From the NCBI RefSeq assembly GCF_000344685.1, contig NW_006920411.1, positions 731,762 to 795,761 on the forward strand: a stretch of 64,000 bases of DNA, read 5' to 3'. This DNA is from Gloeophyllum trabeum ATCC 11539. Its lineage: Eukaryota > Basidiomycota > Agaricomycetes > Gloeophyllales > Gloeophyllaceae. Numbering within the stretch: position 1 is the first letter of the stretch; the number at the start of each line of letters is the position of its first letter. The position numbers and the translations under genes were made by a program. Below, in pieces: positions 48,041-60,017 of the stretch. The notes beneath the pieces are model-generated. The model worked only from the letters and a program-made list of their open reading frames with translations. It was not told where the DNA came from and did not search any database.

Positions 48041-50883
48041 TTACGCAGACTTTCCTGCATCCTCCTTTAGACTCACAATTCTATTTAGCACGATATAGTC
48101 CCCCTCCCTGCGTCCTGGCTTCACTCCTTCCTTCTCATCAAGGCACGCCACCCAGGAATCTTTGTCCAAAGCGAAGTAAGCAACCCTCAATCCCTGGAAT
48201 CGCACACACTCCTTCCCCACGAGCTGCTCGCTTGTAGCAACGGGCGTATCGTCCGACGCCAGAGCATTGACATTGGTAGCCTGGTTGGCACGGGCAGCAT
48301 CCGTTCTCTCCTTCCCCTCCCTTTTTGCATCTTCATATGCTTTCTTAGCCAGCTCCCAGAACCCTACCTCAACCAAGGCACCCTTGACCACTTCCAAGCT
48401 ATTGGGATTGATGTCCACTCTGAAGTCCGGTTCCACTGCCGCGGGATTGTCGCTCCTGAACAACCGGTGGAATATCCTCGTCTCGTCCACCCGCACTGGG
48501 CTACCGGCCTCCGGAAGCTCGGCCACCCACTGGATGAAAGCCTTCGGTTTCTGAGGGGCCTTTCCGTCCTTGCCGTCCTCGAGGCGACAAATGAGTTCCG
48601 TGACTTCACCAGTGGCAGGGTCTGTCTTGTATGACGTGCAGGTAATGGGATGCGGAGCCTGAAACAATCCCACAGTCTTGTGAGGTGCAAGGCGGAAGTA
48701 CTCCTTGCTGTCCACGGTCCTGAAGTCGTCCTTGTCAATGAAGATATGTTTCGTGAATGGAATTCTTGACATCCCGAGCTCCGGGACCTTGGGATGCAAT
48801 GGTTTCTCCACCCAGACGACTTCGCCATCTGGGATATTCTCGATAGTTACCCTTAGCGGGTTGAGCACCATGAGTAGCCTAGGGGCAGTATTCTCCAGGT
48901 AACTCCGTACGCTCTGCTCGAATCTAGCGACCTGGATGTTACTCGCAGCTGTCGACACACCAAGCCCGCTCACGAAGGAAACAATGGCGCCGGGAGGTAC
49001 TCCACGCCGGCGAAGCGCAATCAGAGTGTAAAGTCGTGGATCGTCCCAGCCGTTCACGTATCCTTCATTCACAAGCGCCAGGATTTTACGCTTGGACATG
49101 AGGGTTCCCTCTATGTTCAACCTCCCATACTCGGATTGACGAGGCTTGTAGACCTCGAGAGCATCACATAGCCACTCATATGACTGACGCGATGCGATGA
49201 ACTCCGTGGTACATAGTGAATGTCTGTAAAATGGAAAGGCCAGTGAGCGGAGGGAGGTCTCCGTTAGCCATGAAAGACGCACGTGATGTTTTCGAAACTA
49301 TCGCACAGACAGTGCGTGAAGTCGTATGTCGGATAAATCTTCCACTTGTCTCCCGTCCGATGATGCGGCGTCTCCAGGACTCGATAAGCAATCAAGTCCC
49401 ACATCTGCGGATTCCCGTCTTCTAAATCCTGCTTCATCCGCAGAACCGCTTGGCCAGGTTTGTAATGCCCATCCTTCATCTTCTGGAACTCAGCAAGAGA
49501 CTCGGAAATGGGTCGTGTGCGGTGAGCACAGGCTATTCGGGGACCCCGCATTTCACCACCCCGGTTTGCTTTGATTTCCTCGGCTGGGACATGGCAGAGT
49601 GAGCGAGTAGGATTGGTGAAGACGAAGAACAAAGGAAACCTACGAGTGCAGTTGCATACGTAACCCTTGTCTCTCCTAATCAACTCCACCGCCAGATCAT
49701 ACAACCGCTGGAAATGATCACTCGAGTACGTGATCATCCACGGCTCGTATCCCAGCCATCGCACCATCTCCAGGATGCTCTCAAAATACCTAGCCTCTTC
49801 CTTCTCCGGATTGGTATCGTCGTACCGCAGGTAACAGTGCCCGCCGTGGTGCGCCGCGTACCCGAAGTTCACGAAGATGGCTTTGGAATGGCCGATGTGG
49901 AGGAAGCCGTTAGGCTCGGGTGGGAATCGCGTGTGTACCTTGCCTTTCGTAAACTCCAGGTGTGCCTGGCGGAGGTGTTCGTGCAGCTGGGGATTCTCGC
50001 CTACTTTATGTAGGGACCCTAGGAAGCCCTGCTCGAAAACACTGGATGTCGACGCTTCAGGCGCTGGAGCAGCAGATGCAGCGGTAGGTTTAGACGGTGC
50101 CTCCTTCTTAACCTCCTGAGGAACGAGCGGGGCTGTCACATGAGCCAATGCCAGAAAGAGGGCAGTAAGTGCGAACACACTTTGCCTTTGGCCTTGGCCG
50201 CTTCTCGGGAGCCGAACCTCTCCGTGAATGCGCGCTCAACGGAACTCTTCAGTTCTAGCGGATTTGCCCAGCGGAGTTCAGGTGTCCCTTTCAGCGCGCC
50301 AATGGAGGCGCCGAGGTTGTTCCAACCGGAAACCGCAGCGGAGGAGACGTATTCAGTCACCTTGGTATACAGTTCCTCAGGAGTGATGCTGTACCCTAAG
50401 AGATCGTCAGTACAATGAGGACGGCTGGCTTTTCGTGATAACGTACCTACACCACACTCTCGGTCGAATTCCTTCTGGTCCACGGGCAACGGATGCGAAT
50501 CAAGATGCTTAACAGCAGCTACAAACATCCTATATCAACATGGAATCCACATGGAGGAAGAACTTCCCTTGCCCACCATTAACCTGATCCGTGCTTTTCA
50601 GCCTTCCATCCAAGATAGCGTTCAGGACATAGCTCCTCTCCCCCTCCCCAAGCCTACCACCTTGAGTTGCGAGAGCAGCCATCAACGTTCCCTGCTTCTC
50701 ATCCAAGTTTTTTCCGGGAAGATCATGTCTCTGGATAAGCTCCTTCAGGACGGCTGCACTCTTCGGACTCTTTGCAGCCTCCGCCGCCTTTGACTGAGCC
50801 AACCCGATTGTTTTGAAGAGTTCCACCAGGCCATCAACATCAGCGCCCCCCGCAGAAGCAGCCTTAGGTTTAGGGGGACCCAT
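48041..50883 (-). CDS. GLN4: Glutaminyl-tRNA synthetase, cytosolic
   Basis: Charges tRNA-Gln with glutamine in the cytosol. The start at 50883 gives [19 protein letters not shown], then the eukaryote-specific N-terminal domain ([36 protein letters not shown]). The class I catalytic core has the HIGH motif in [20 protein letters not shown], then [14 protein letters not shown]. The [20 protein letters not shown] segment and the KMSKS-equivalent [11 protein letters not shown] are intact. The anticodon-binding beta-barrels include [17 protein letters not shown] and [14 protein letters not shown]. It ends LKEDAGKSA at 48041. About 8 introns. The protein is around 830 residues, normal for the family. 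Confidence 0.94.
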
Positions 50884-51651
50884 GGCAGCAAATCGTAGAT
50901 GATCGTTATAGCTAAAGAGCAGGAACTGAGAGTTACTTGTGCTGCAAACAGCCGAGTCAGGATCGATAGGACGCGTCAGCACGTGACCGCTAATTAGGTC
51001 GCGTGTTCGCGTCCTGGACAAAACGGTCTCGCGATACAGTCGAGTCCCTCTTAACCCATAATTCTCGTAACCCATAGCATTTTGGCATCCACCGACTTGG
51101 TAGATAGTAAATTGGTACCAAAAACCCATAACTCCCTGATAACATAACCCATACCCTCCTGGAGGGTCCATAACCGATAATTTGAGCTATTTTTAGCCCA
51201 ATTAGGCACATATGAGAGCGCATTTATGATGTTTGAATTGATTTTTTCGAGAAACTCATTCAATCCAACAGAAAACGGTGCGCATATGGCGATATGTACC
51301 CATTTGCAGCGAGATGGCCAAGATGGATGACACGGAACATGCTGGGACAGCCAACCTTTTCCGAAAACTCTGTAACAGTTTTGAATGCATTCTATCATAA
51401 GCAGGGGGCCCTGATAAGGACGCGTCTGTGTGGCCAGAGCCACAAAACTCTGCCACGTGTAGTGGCTTGCACGTGCCTGCGACGTTTGTGTTCGCGGTTC
51501 GCGAACGCGCTCGGCGGTGTGACCTCCCCAGTGGGGTTGACATGTCACACTCTCATAACCCATGCCCCTCACTGCGGGCAGAGATGTCCCGCCGGTGGGC
51601 ATGCCAGGAGCATCTCCCTGATGGGAGAACGCTTTCCTAGAATTAGTGTTG

Positions 51652-53973
51652 TGCCCGGCCTGGCTTCAAGCCCGAGCCAGGCCCTATTTCAGCAGACCCG
51701 AGCCAGGCCAAAGCCCAACTCCATCAGGAAAACCCTCTCCCGCTAATTAGATATAAAAGAGCATAATTGTCAAAAATTATACAGATTATCTCATTATACC
51801 CGATTATCGCTAAAACGCTAGCCCCTTTGTAATTATGCGTGGTTATCCAACATTTATATCTAATAACATAGCCTTAGACAAGGCACTCTCTTATTTTTAT
51901 CTCCTTTTATTGACACTGTATAGCATAGATGGGAGCAAAATCCATATCATTGCAGCAAGGGTATTGTATATACATAGTTGCAGTCTGTATGGAGCAGCCG
52001 AAACTGTGATAATCTATCTACACCCAAAATCTAATCCCAGCATGTACGCGAAAGGATCACAATACCTCCAGTGTCTGTAGCAGGAAAGCAAGGGTTAGGG
52101 TACTGGATATACACAAGGTAACAACACGATACACACCTTCGACCACAACTTTCAAGTTTCCTCCCAAGGCTAGCCCACACCCAACCCAGCTGCCAAGGCC
52201 CAGCGGACAAGGATACCGACTAACCCACCAGCAGAGAAGCTACTATGGTATCTCAGTAAGGACAACTGCCGAGACAACATCGGCGAACTCACATCTGACC
52301 ACCTTCATCTGTTACGGCAATCACGGTAGGTCGGAGGTCTTCAGCCTAGTCATATAAATGAGTCAGCAGATATCCTAGTACTCAAAATCTACAAATACTT
52401 ACCGCTGATGCATTCGACTTGAAGTCGACAAGCGGCAATGAGATGGGTGGCGGCGGGCCTCGGTCTTGGATTCTACAGGAAATGACAATTATATGCACAC
52501 TGAAAATGTGCCATATAAATCAATGTCGGCGAAAGCCAGCGCCAGCGAACAGTTGCAAGTGACTTACCGTGGCTCAGGTTACGAAGGCAGCGCCATAGTC
52601 ATGCGGCGCTGAAAGGCGAGACCCCCGAGAAGAGCACAGCTGTTTGGGCACACAAGAAGAACTGGATGCAGACGGTGAGAGAGAGGGAAGAACAAAAGAG
52701 GGAAGTCGCGACTCGCGAGGACTGTTGAAGTAGATTCGGTCGGAGCTTGAAAACATGGTATCAACACACTCACGTGACCGCGTCGGCGCATTCAAACCCG
52801 AAGTAACAGAAGTTCGAAGCCTCTCTCCGCAAGCTGGATCTCAGGCTATTGTGTGCTGGGCGCCCTCTTGTCTGTGCTCTCTCCCCTATGCATGGTGCAT
52901 TTCCTGGCTACGCTAGGACAATCGGCAATATCTGGATAGCTTTGACATCAAATAGTCGTGTTCCTGTGCAAGGCCAGGCTTCCAGTGCAAAGTAACGGCA
53001 CCACGATGAGAACACACGCGCAGCCACGTCTCCGGCTCTATCATCCACGGCGACGAGCACGACATCTTTCAAACGCCCACATCAGGCTCCCACCATATCC
53101 ATATACCTGCACGCTCGTCGTACAACTCTTCAACATCCTCGTGTCGCGTTGGCCGGTCACATGAGCAGCCTGTCTTCGAGCGCAACGACGCCAACTTCAT
53201 CGTCGCTTGTTCGCCCGTATTGACCGAAAGCTCAGTCTGACGACAGACAGGATGTAGATACATCGGAGAACGGATATGCATCTGGTTCGAGACGTTTGAT
53301 ATGAGTAAGTCTCGTTTACCTTTTCCACACTCACTCAATCCCACTGACCGAGGCTTTCTGCGTGCTACGAGCGAGTGTTGGGGTGCAGGCAAACTCCAGC
53401 CTTGGCTGGCGGAGGCGATGTATGACCACCATGGCTGGCATTGCAAGCACCCCACAGCTGACATCTTCTAGTACGTGAGCTATACTGATGGTCACAAACA
53501 GTGCCGATCCGGGTCCATGAATGTATAACGGTATAACGGGATGCACGAGAACATGGGAGTGCGGCCGTAGCTACTGCCCCACTGTTGACACCTGGTAAGC
53601 CCTGCAGTCATGCCCAAGAAGTAATCGCGACAACTGGTAGAAGGGATAGCAGGACACAAGGACCGGACTCTGTCGGGACTTGTGGCAAAGGTTATGTATG
53701 TAGAATGTATCTACTACAAATGTCCATGATCAGATTGTATATATGTACCAAATAACATTGACTTATGACTTTGGTGTTCTCTTGTATGAGATTATGTCGG
53801 TTATATGAACTTATCCAGAACTTATCCGCCCATTATCTTCATTATATGGCCCTAGAGCCAATTATGCAAAATTATGTCTAATTTGCCAGGGAGGGTTTTC
53901 CTGATGTCAAGCCTGAGGACAGGGCCTGGCTTGGGTTGTCCGAAGCCCGAGCCAGGCCCTGCAGGCCCGGGGC
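51652..53973. mobile_element. TIR element with ~100-bp inverted arms, hAT-like
   Basis: The left arm (about 51652-51755) and the reverse complement of the right arm (about 53872-53973) share GCCTGGCTyGGGCTT-like repeats, then CATCAGGAAAACCCTC and AATTAGAyATAA in the same order. The GGGCCTGGCTCGGGC composition recalls hAT ends. No transposase is seen inside, so it is a non-autonomous element or remnant. A small spliced gene model (52293-52602) lies within. The target-site duplication was not resolved. Confidence 0.6.
52293..52602 (-). CDS. Small spliced gene or captured gene fragment, unknown
   Basis: Three exons can be joined on the minus strand: 52602-52583, 52472-52403 and 52345-52293. They give MTMALPSIQDRGPPPPISL, continuing PLVDFKSNASA and EDLRPTVIAVTDEGGQ. 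Donors are GTAACC, GTAAGT and GTGAGT, acceptors TGTAG and ACTAG. Sequence after the third exon is ambiguous, so the 3' end is unknown. I recognise no family. It sits inside an inverted-repeat element, so it could be a captured host gene piece. The reading quality across three exons is better than chance but unproven. Confidence 0.35.
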
Positions 53974-55443
53974 TTTGTGGCGCAGGCTAAATGAGCTGAT
54001 CTGGGCTTCAAATCACAGGTAAGTCACACCATAGCTGTTGTGGATTTAACCTCATGCATTCTAGCCCTATACGGGGCTGTGTTAGGAAGCGATGTCCTAA
54101 CTAGTCGTCTTGAGATAACTGGGCCACATGCCAACAGTTATGTCGTCACTACCTCAGTAAGCGTACTGAAAGGTAGGTCTGGCCGGGCCAATGCCAACGG
54201 TCAAGTCAAGAGTCCAGGTAATCGCTGTATTCAACAGGAGGTTGAACTAAGGAATACATGGGTTTTCCTACAGTATATATAGTAACTGGTATAGGGGTTG
54301 ATACCCAAAGAAGAGAACAATGAGAAAGGACGCGTAAGCTATCCTGTGAGAACGTAACTCAGAGAAATGAGAAATACAAGGGCGCCCATTGGTAGAAGGT
54401 GAGTCAAGGGAGATAACATGTGAGAAGAAGATAGTGTTCATGGGAAGTTCTACTCAGAGAAAGGTACTGTCCAATAGCAATGCTTGGAATGGAAATGGAA
54501 TGAGATAAGCATGGGAAAATCATAACATCGCGCAGCGTGATGGGAAGGCTCAGGACAGGTACCAATGCGTCAGGACAACCTCTAGGGGCTAGGACGAGCA
54601 TATGGAGAGACGAGGGAGTTGTATGATGCATGGTATAGTGGCAGACGGGTGCTGAGCAGTCAAGGGAGTTGCGGCAAGTATTTGTTATTTATCTCCGGGC
54701 GGTCGCAGGGTCATTGCTGGAGTATAAAATGTATGATGTAAAGTAAAGTCAAAACAAGTTTGATCTTCACTGTCTCAGCGTATCAGAGTTACCATCTCAG
54801 TGACCCTCGAAGTTCAAAAGTGTCAAACTTAGCGATTTACAACTGATCCTAGCTTTGCCAATAGGCCTGACTCATTGATTGATTTATCTCCGCCATCGAA
54901 ATATTAGCTCCCGTGAGTATTACATAGCAAAATAAAATTAACCAAGTCTCTCTAGCAATTTCTATCCCACGAGCATGATCCTACAATAGGTGTTGGTGCT
55001 TGTGACCTTTGTTTATTTTCGATTCTTCGGAGATAAATACTCTGGAGCTTTGATTCGTGTTTGTTTCAGGTGTCAAGGCTTTGTTTTATTTTTTCCAGGT
55101 CTTCCGATGGACTACCCTACGTTGTCTTACTCCTCCTTTCCCCCGAACTACTTTATACCCTCCAGTCATCTCAGACCACCTCCACCCATACCGCTGGGTG
55201 TGTTAGGCTATTTCCCCTTGGTCTTTGGTGTCTGTTGTGTGTCAGTGCATATCACTGGCATTGGCCAAGCCCAGCTACACCACTGCGACACTGAGCGTCA
55301 GCGAACAGGCCTGACACAAGTATACAAGTACTCAAGGGCAGCAGAGTAGCATTTAGTAACATCAACCCCAATGGTCCTACACTTGGTTGCAGGCAGCCAG
55401 AGCAGGGGCAAAGATGCTGATGTGAAGTCGGCACTTCCCAGTA
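53974..55443. other. TE-island interior, no gene recognised
   Basis: A stretch between the right arm of the hAT-like element and the MITE at 55444. It is AT-rich, with many short frames and no recognisable protein. The sequence at 54300-54800 has promoter-like TATAAAATG at about 54723 and could be part of a solo LTR, but I found no matching second copy or terminal TG...CA pair. Confidence 0.35.
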
Positions 55444-55864
55444 GAGTAGAATATCTCATAATGCATGACATAGTAATGCATAATACCTCATAATGCATAG
55501 CTCGAGGTGGGAACCATGGCCATTACTATTACCTTATGCAAAAAATGTGGTACTGCATAATGCATAGCTATTTCAGGGTACCAACCACTATACGAAGCCT
55601 ACATAGCCACCTCATTATGCATAAGGCACCTGATAGGCACCGGAGAGCATCTAATTTGTGCATGAATTTCACCTGCCAGTCACCCTTTTTCGGGTTAGTA
55701 AGAAATCACCGTCTCTAGATCTCATCTTATGCATGGCTGGCGTGACACCATCCCTAGGTTCATCACACACTGTCACAAAATGTGACAATATGCAAGTGCC
55801 ATACGACCTCCTAACGCATAGCGGGACCAGGTCCCGACGTTATGCATTAGGAGATATTCTACTG
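55444..55864. mobile_element. 421-bp MITE with ATAATGCATA subterminal repeats
   Basis: The left end reads GAGTAGAATATCTCATAATG. The right end inverts to CAGTAGAATATCTCCTAATG. Both are flanked by TA (55442-55443 and 55865-55866), as for a Tc1/mariner-type target duplication. The interior contains many ATAATGCATA palindromes in both orientations. It has no coding capacity. It is nested close to the right end of the 51037-55928 element. Confidence 0.75.
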
Positions 55865-56043
55865 TAATACCTGAAAACCCATAGCTTTCGGCTTCCACCA
55901 ACCACTATGGGTAAGAGGGATTCGACTGTATATCGAAAGTGTTCGTCGACATGCACAAACACTGGCAGTGGTATTTCACTATATCTCTCAGAGTCTATAG
56001 TCTCACAATTATGGCCATCTCTGCCGGCTTGAAGTAGACAGTG

Positions 56044-56733
56044 TAGGAAATTTTGAAAAAACCTTATCAGAAGTTGTAAGAACTTATCAGGTCCAATAAG
56101 GCCATCAGGTCGTTAATACCCATATTAGGTTCGAAAAAATGGAATAACGCGCTACCAGCCTGACAGAGCCTGATCAGCCTGATGCTACCTGATCAGGTCT
56201 TATGAGATCTTATAGGGTTTCCCATGAATAATAATAAAAATCTCACTTCACTTCCACCTTCATTGTTCCTCAACTCAGCTGATTTTGTAGTCTCTCTCCT
56301 TACATGCATTTTATGGTCCAATTGCCATCTTAGGTAACATGAGTGCACTAGTCAGGTTCGAACACAGGGCCGCCAAGTCAACAGAGAATTAGGTCACGTG
56401 AGTTAACTACTATACTAAATGTGCAATACCACATGTGAAACAAATCATGCTATATACCGTCATCTGGTTCCTTCCGTGTGTATGGGGCATATGCAACACC
56501 ACTTCATTACTATAATCCCGCAGTACGAGGGCATCGTGGTAATGCACTGAATTCACAGTTGCATAGTACTTAGTTTAGGCGCAAGGTACTAAAAACATGT
56601 ATACAAGACCGGAAACACTGTCACATCTTATCGGGCCTGATAAGTCCTGACCAGGATAGAAACCAAACGCTATCAGGCATTATAAGACCATCAGACTTCA
56701 TCAGACCTGATATGGGTTTTTGGATTTTTCCAA
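56044..56733. mobile_element. Putative 690-bp MITE with TATCAGG-type repeats
   Basis: The left end GGAAATTTTGAAAAAACCTT resembles the inverted right end GGAAAAATCCAAAAACCCAT. Near both ends lie clusters of TTATCAGG and CTGATCAGG motifs in both orientations. The internal part includes a tRNA-like promoter motif. No transposase and no clear target duplication, so boundaries are tentative. Confidence 0.4.
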
Positions 56734-56867
56734 CAATCCTTTTGCAGCTGCGCCCTTCAGAAACTCGACGCATACCTAGGTATTCAAGACTTCCGCAAGG
56801 AAGTAATAACACATCAGCAGTCTCTGGGAGGGTGAATAGCTTAGTATGTCACTGCAAGCTCACACCT

Positions 56868-58014
56868 CAGGCCCAGTGGAAATCGACAATATTTTCGTGT
56901 TTTTAGATATGTTCCTCTATATAACAGGTAGAAAAATAGCTCTAAATACAGAGGAATGTAGTAAGTGGCACTTTAAATACATGGATTTATATTCTAGTGA
57001 ATTGTGCCGCTATCGCAGCGGGCGTGGCATATGTTGGTAATAGATCTAAATACATCGAAAATAGCTACAAAATCAGGAGGATATATGGTTGTGGTGTGCC
57101 GTGTATATGGGCTTCCCCGGTATCAGGATGAGTGGTAGGATATTCTTGTACTTTTACAGATATTCACCCATGTTCTCATATATTGCCCCCTCGCATGCCC
57201 ATCCCGCTGTATTTACACATATTACTATAATCTTCTACCTTTTCCGTTGTGTCGTTCGGACCCCCACCTCGCCCATCTGTTCTGCCGGTCCCCCGGCAAT
57301 GGCACGTCCCCCCGCTTCGCACCTCTGGTATCCGATGCCCGCTTCCACCATCTCTACGCCCCCCTCCCCCCGCGCACTTATTCCGGTTTGTCTGCACGAC
57401 CTGTCTTCCGTTCCATATGCTGTGCTTGCAATGGGGACATACCTATTCAACCTGTCCTCAGGATCGCTTCCTGCATTGAAATTGAAGTCAGAATATTGAA
57501 ATTTTGTGATGCAACTAACAATTACTCACTATATCTCTACATTATTGTGCATTCCGCAACGTGCCCCCCGCCTCGAGAATCCCGTCTAGGCAGACAAGTC
57601 ATATTGGTAAATAATTCAGAGCGCAAAGGGGACAATACCTTGTGGTTAAGAGGAGAGTGCATGCAAACGGTTTACTGCAACGCGACAACTTTAAGAATCG
57701 CGCGAGAGCGGCAAGTGATGTCATACCGCGATCACTGCAGCTAAATAACAACTTGAACGCGGTAGAGTCCGCGATTCAATCCGACGTGGCCGACGCGCTC
57801 ATGCAGGCGACACGCGAGGCATGCGCTCACGCGACGCACTCGACAGCATCACATCCCCATACAACACGCACCTGATGCAGGTAGAGTAGGTCAAGGGAGT
57901 GTCATGCAAGTGTCATTCAGCAGTCTGTGGCCTCCAAAATATACAGGTAAACATATGCAAATATATTTAAAGTATCTAAAAATACGAAAATATTGTCGAT
58001 TTCCACTGGGCCTC
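56868..58014. mobile_element. Putative 1.15-kb element with ~70-bp inverted termini
   Basis: About 70 bp beginning CAGGCCCAGTGGAAATCGAC at 56869, running through AATATTTTCG, is repeated in inverted orientation at about 57944-58014 with only a few differences, including the distal ACAGGTA. The interior is Cys/Pro-rich in one frame (57089-57499) but shows no known domain. It is a non-autonomous DNA transposon or foldback remnant; no target duplication could be fixed. Confidence 0.6.
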
Positions 58015-58855
58015 AGGTTCCACTTGGGCTGTAACTGATGCAAGCTTGGTTTTGGAACAATAGCCCCGGCAACTTGCTAGGACCCACTTGGTCGCCCCAG
58101 TTGTCGGCCTACAAGCGGTATCTAAGACTATTTTCAATCATTACTCACCTGCCGGACAAAATGTTGTCTGCGTCTGCGCGATGCAGATCCACAAATTTCC
58201 ATTTACCGCCAGTGGCTGAACATTATCAACCATGAAAGAAGAATCATGGGCAACTCAACCTCTGACCGGTTCGTTCTCTTCCACTTTGGTGATGCTAAAG
58301 CTGTACGACCTTTCAATAACACAGTCATGACCCAGACTCGGCGAGTTCAATCTGCTCATCGACAAACTCTGTCACGGCTCTGACAGCGATTCAGGAGACA
58401 AAGGGGGCCAGGAGCGCAACCATCTCTGCCCGACTAGAAGAACGCGAGACACATATACCAAACAGTCCAAAAGTCTCCTGAACGACTCTTCGCACTTACT
58501 TTACGATCGACTTTCGGGTATAGAACAATCATGTTATTGCCGGCATTCCATGAATACTCTCTTCCTGAGAGCGTACGGACCGCTTAAGTCATCCCAAGGT
58601 TAACACGTACATATTCCAGTGATAAACGTATCCAATGCGTGGCCCCAAAGCAGTGATAGCGTCAGAGATGTATAGCGTAGGACAGCAAAGGCACTGGATG
58701 CAACCACGTAAGGACTTTAGCGCTGGGTCGGAGCTTAAATATCCACGGTAGGCGGTTCCCCGTCACACGCAACTCAAACGACTTCCAACCATCCTCCAGT
58801 CCTCGGACGCGATCCCGTATATCTTTCCCTTTAGTTCCTTTCATACGCAGCAGCC

Positions 58856-59675
<820 letters not shown>

Positions 59676-60017
59676 ACTCCGGTTCTGGACCATGCCTCCG
59701 AAATCGCTTTCCTCCTATCACGATTCCTTATGATAATCGAAAGCCTATTACAACCACGCCCGCCTCCCCCAGTCGCTTACATATGGTGTTGTTGTCCTTG
59801 ACCTTCCGCTTGTTTTTATGTCATATTGGAGTGCCTCGTCTTGAGCGACGAAGTCCCGGTTTCCTTCATGTACAAATCTGCCGCGATGGATGGGGTTTAT
59901 GAAGCTTTTATCAGACACTTACTAGACCAGGGATCCCGTATATGCGCTACACATAGACGCGACATGATGTCATGAAAAGTACCGCTATCAATACAACCCA
60001 TCCCGAGAACTGGCGTT
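59676..60017. other. Intergenic, convergent 3' ends
   Basis: The gap between the ARF and Sec15 stops, holding both 3' UTRs. No repeat or gene seen. Confidence 0.5.

Larger units (their letters stand above)
51037..55928. mobile_element. Putative composite TIR element (Tc1/pogo-like ends)
   Basis: The left end reads CAGTCGAGTCCCTCTTAACC, preceded by TA at 51035-51036. The right end is its near-perfect inverse (GTAAGAGGGATTCGACTG) followed by TA at 55929-55930. The flanking TA fits the TA target duplication of Tc1/mariner/pogo elements. Subterminal CCCATAGC-type motifs near both ends match those in the MITE at 63410-63843. No transposase is visible in between, and other elements lie inside. Alternatively the two ends belong to two separate truncated MITEs. 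Confidence 0.5.
55929..58855. other. Repeat-rich intergenic region before ARF
   Basis: Contains two putative inverted-repeat elements described separately (56044-56733 and 56868-58014). From 58015 to 58855 is ordinary intergenic DNA with the ARF promoter and 5' UTR. No other gene was recognised. Confidence 0.45.

Noticed and set aside
53020..53240. Plus-strand frame within the hAT-like element (VSGSIIHGDEHDIFQTP...)
   Set aside because: It reads reasonably but has a stop just upstream, no ATG in frame and no clear splice acceptor, so it is not supported as a gene.
54300..54800. Possible solo LTR
   Set aside because: There is a TATA-like motif but no TG...CA boundaries, no duplicated flank and no internal retroelement genes.
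51037..58014. Transposase gene in the TE island
   Set aside because: None of the open frames shows a DDE, DDD or hAT dimerisation domain pattern that I recognise.
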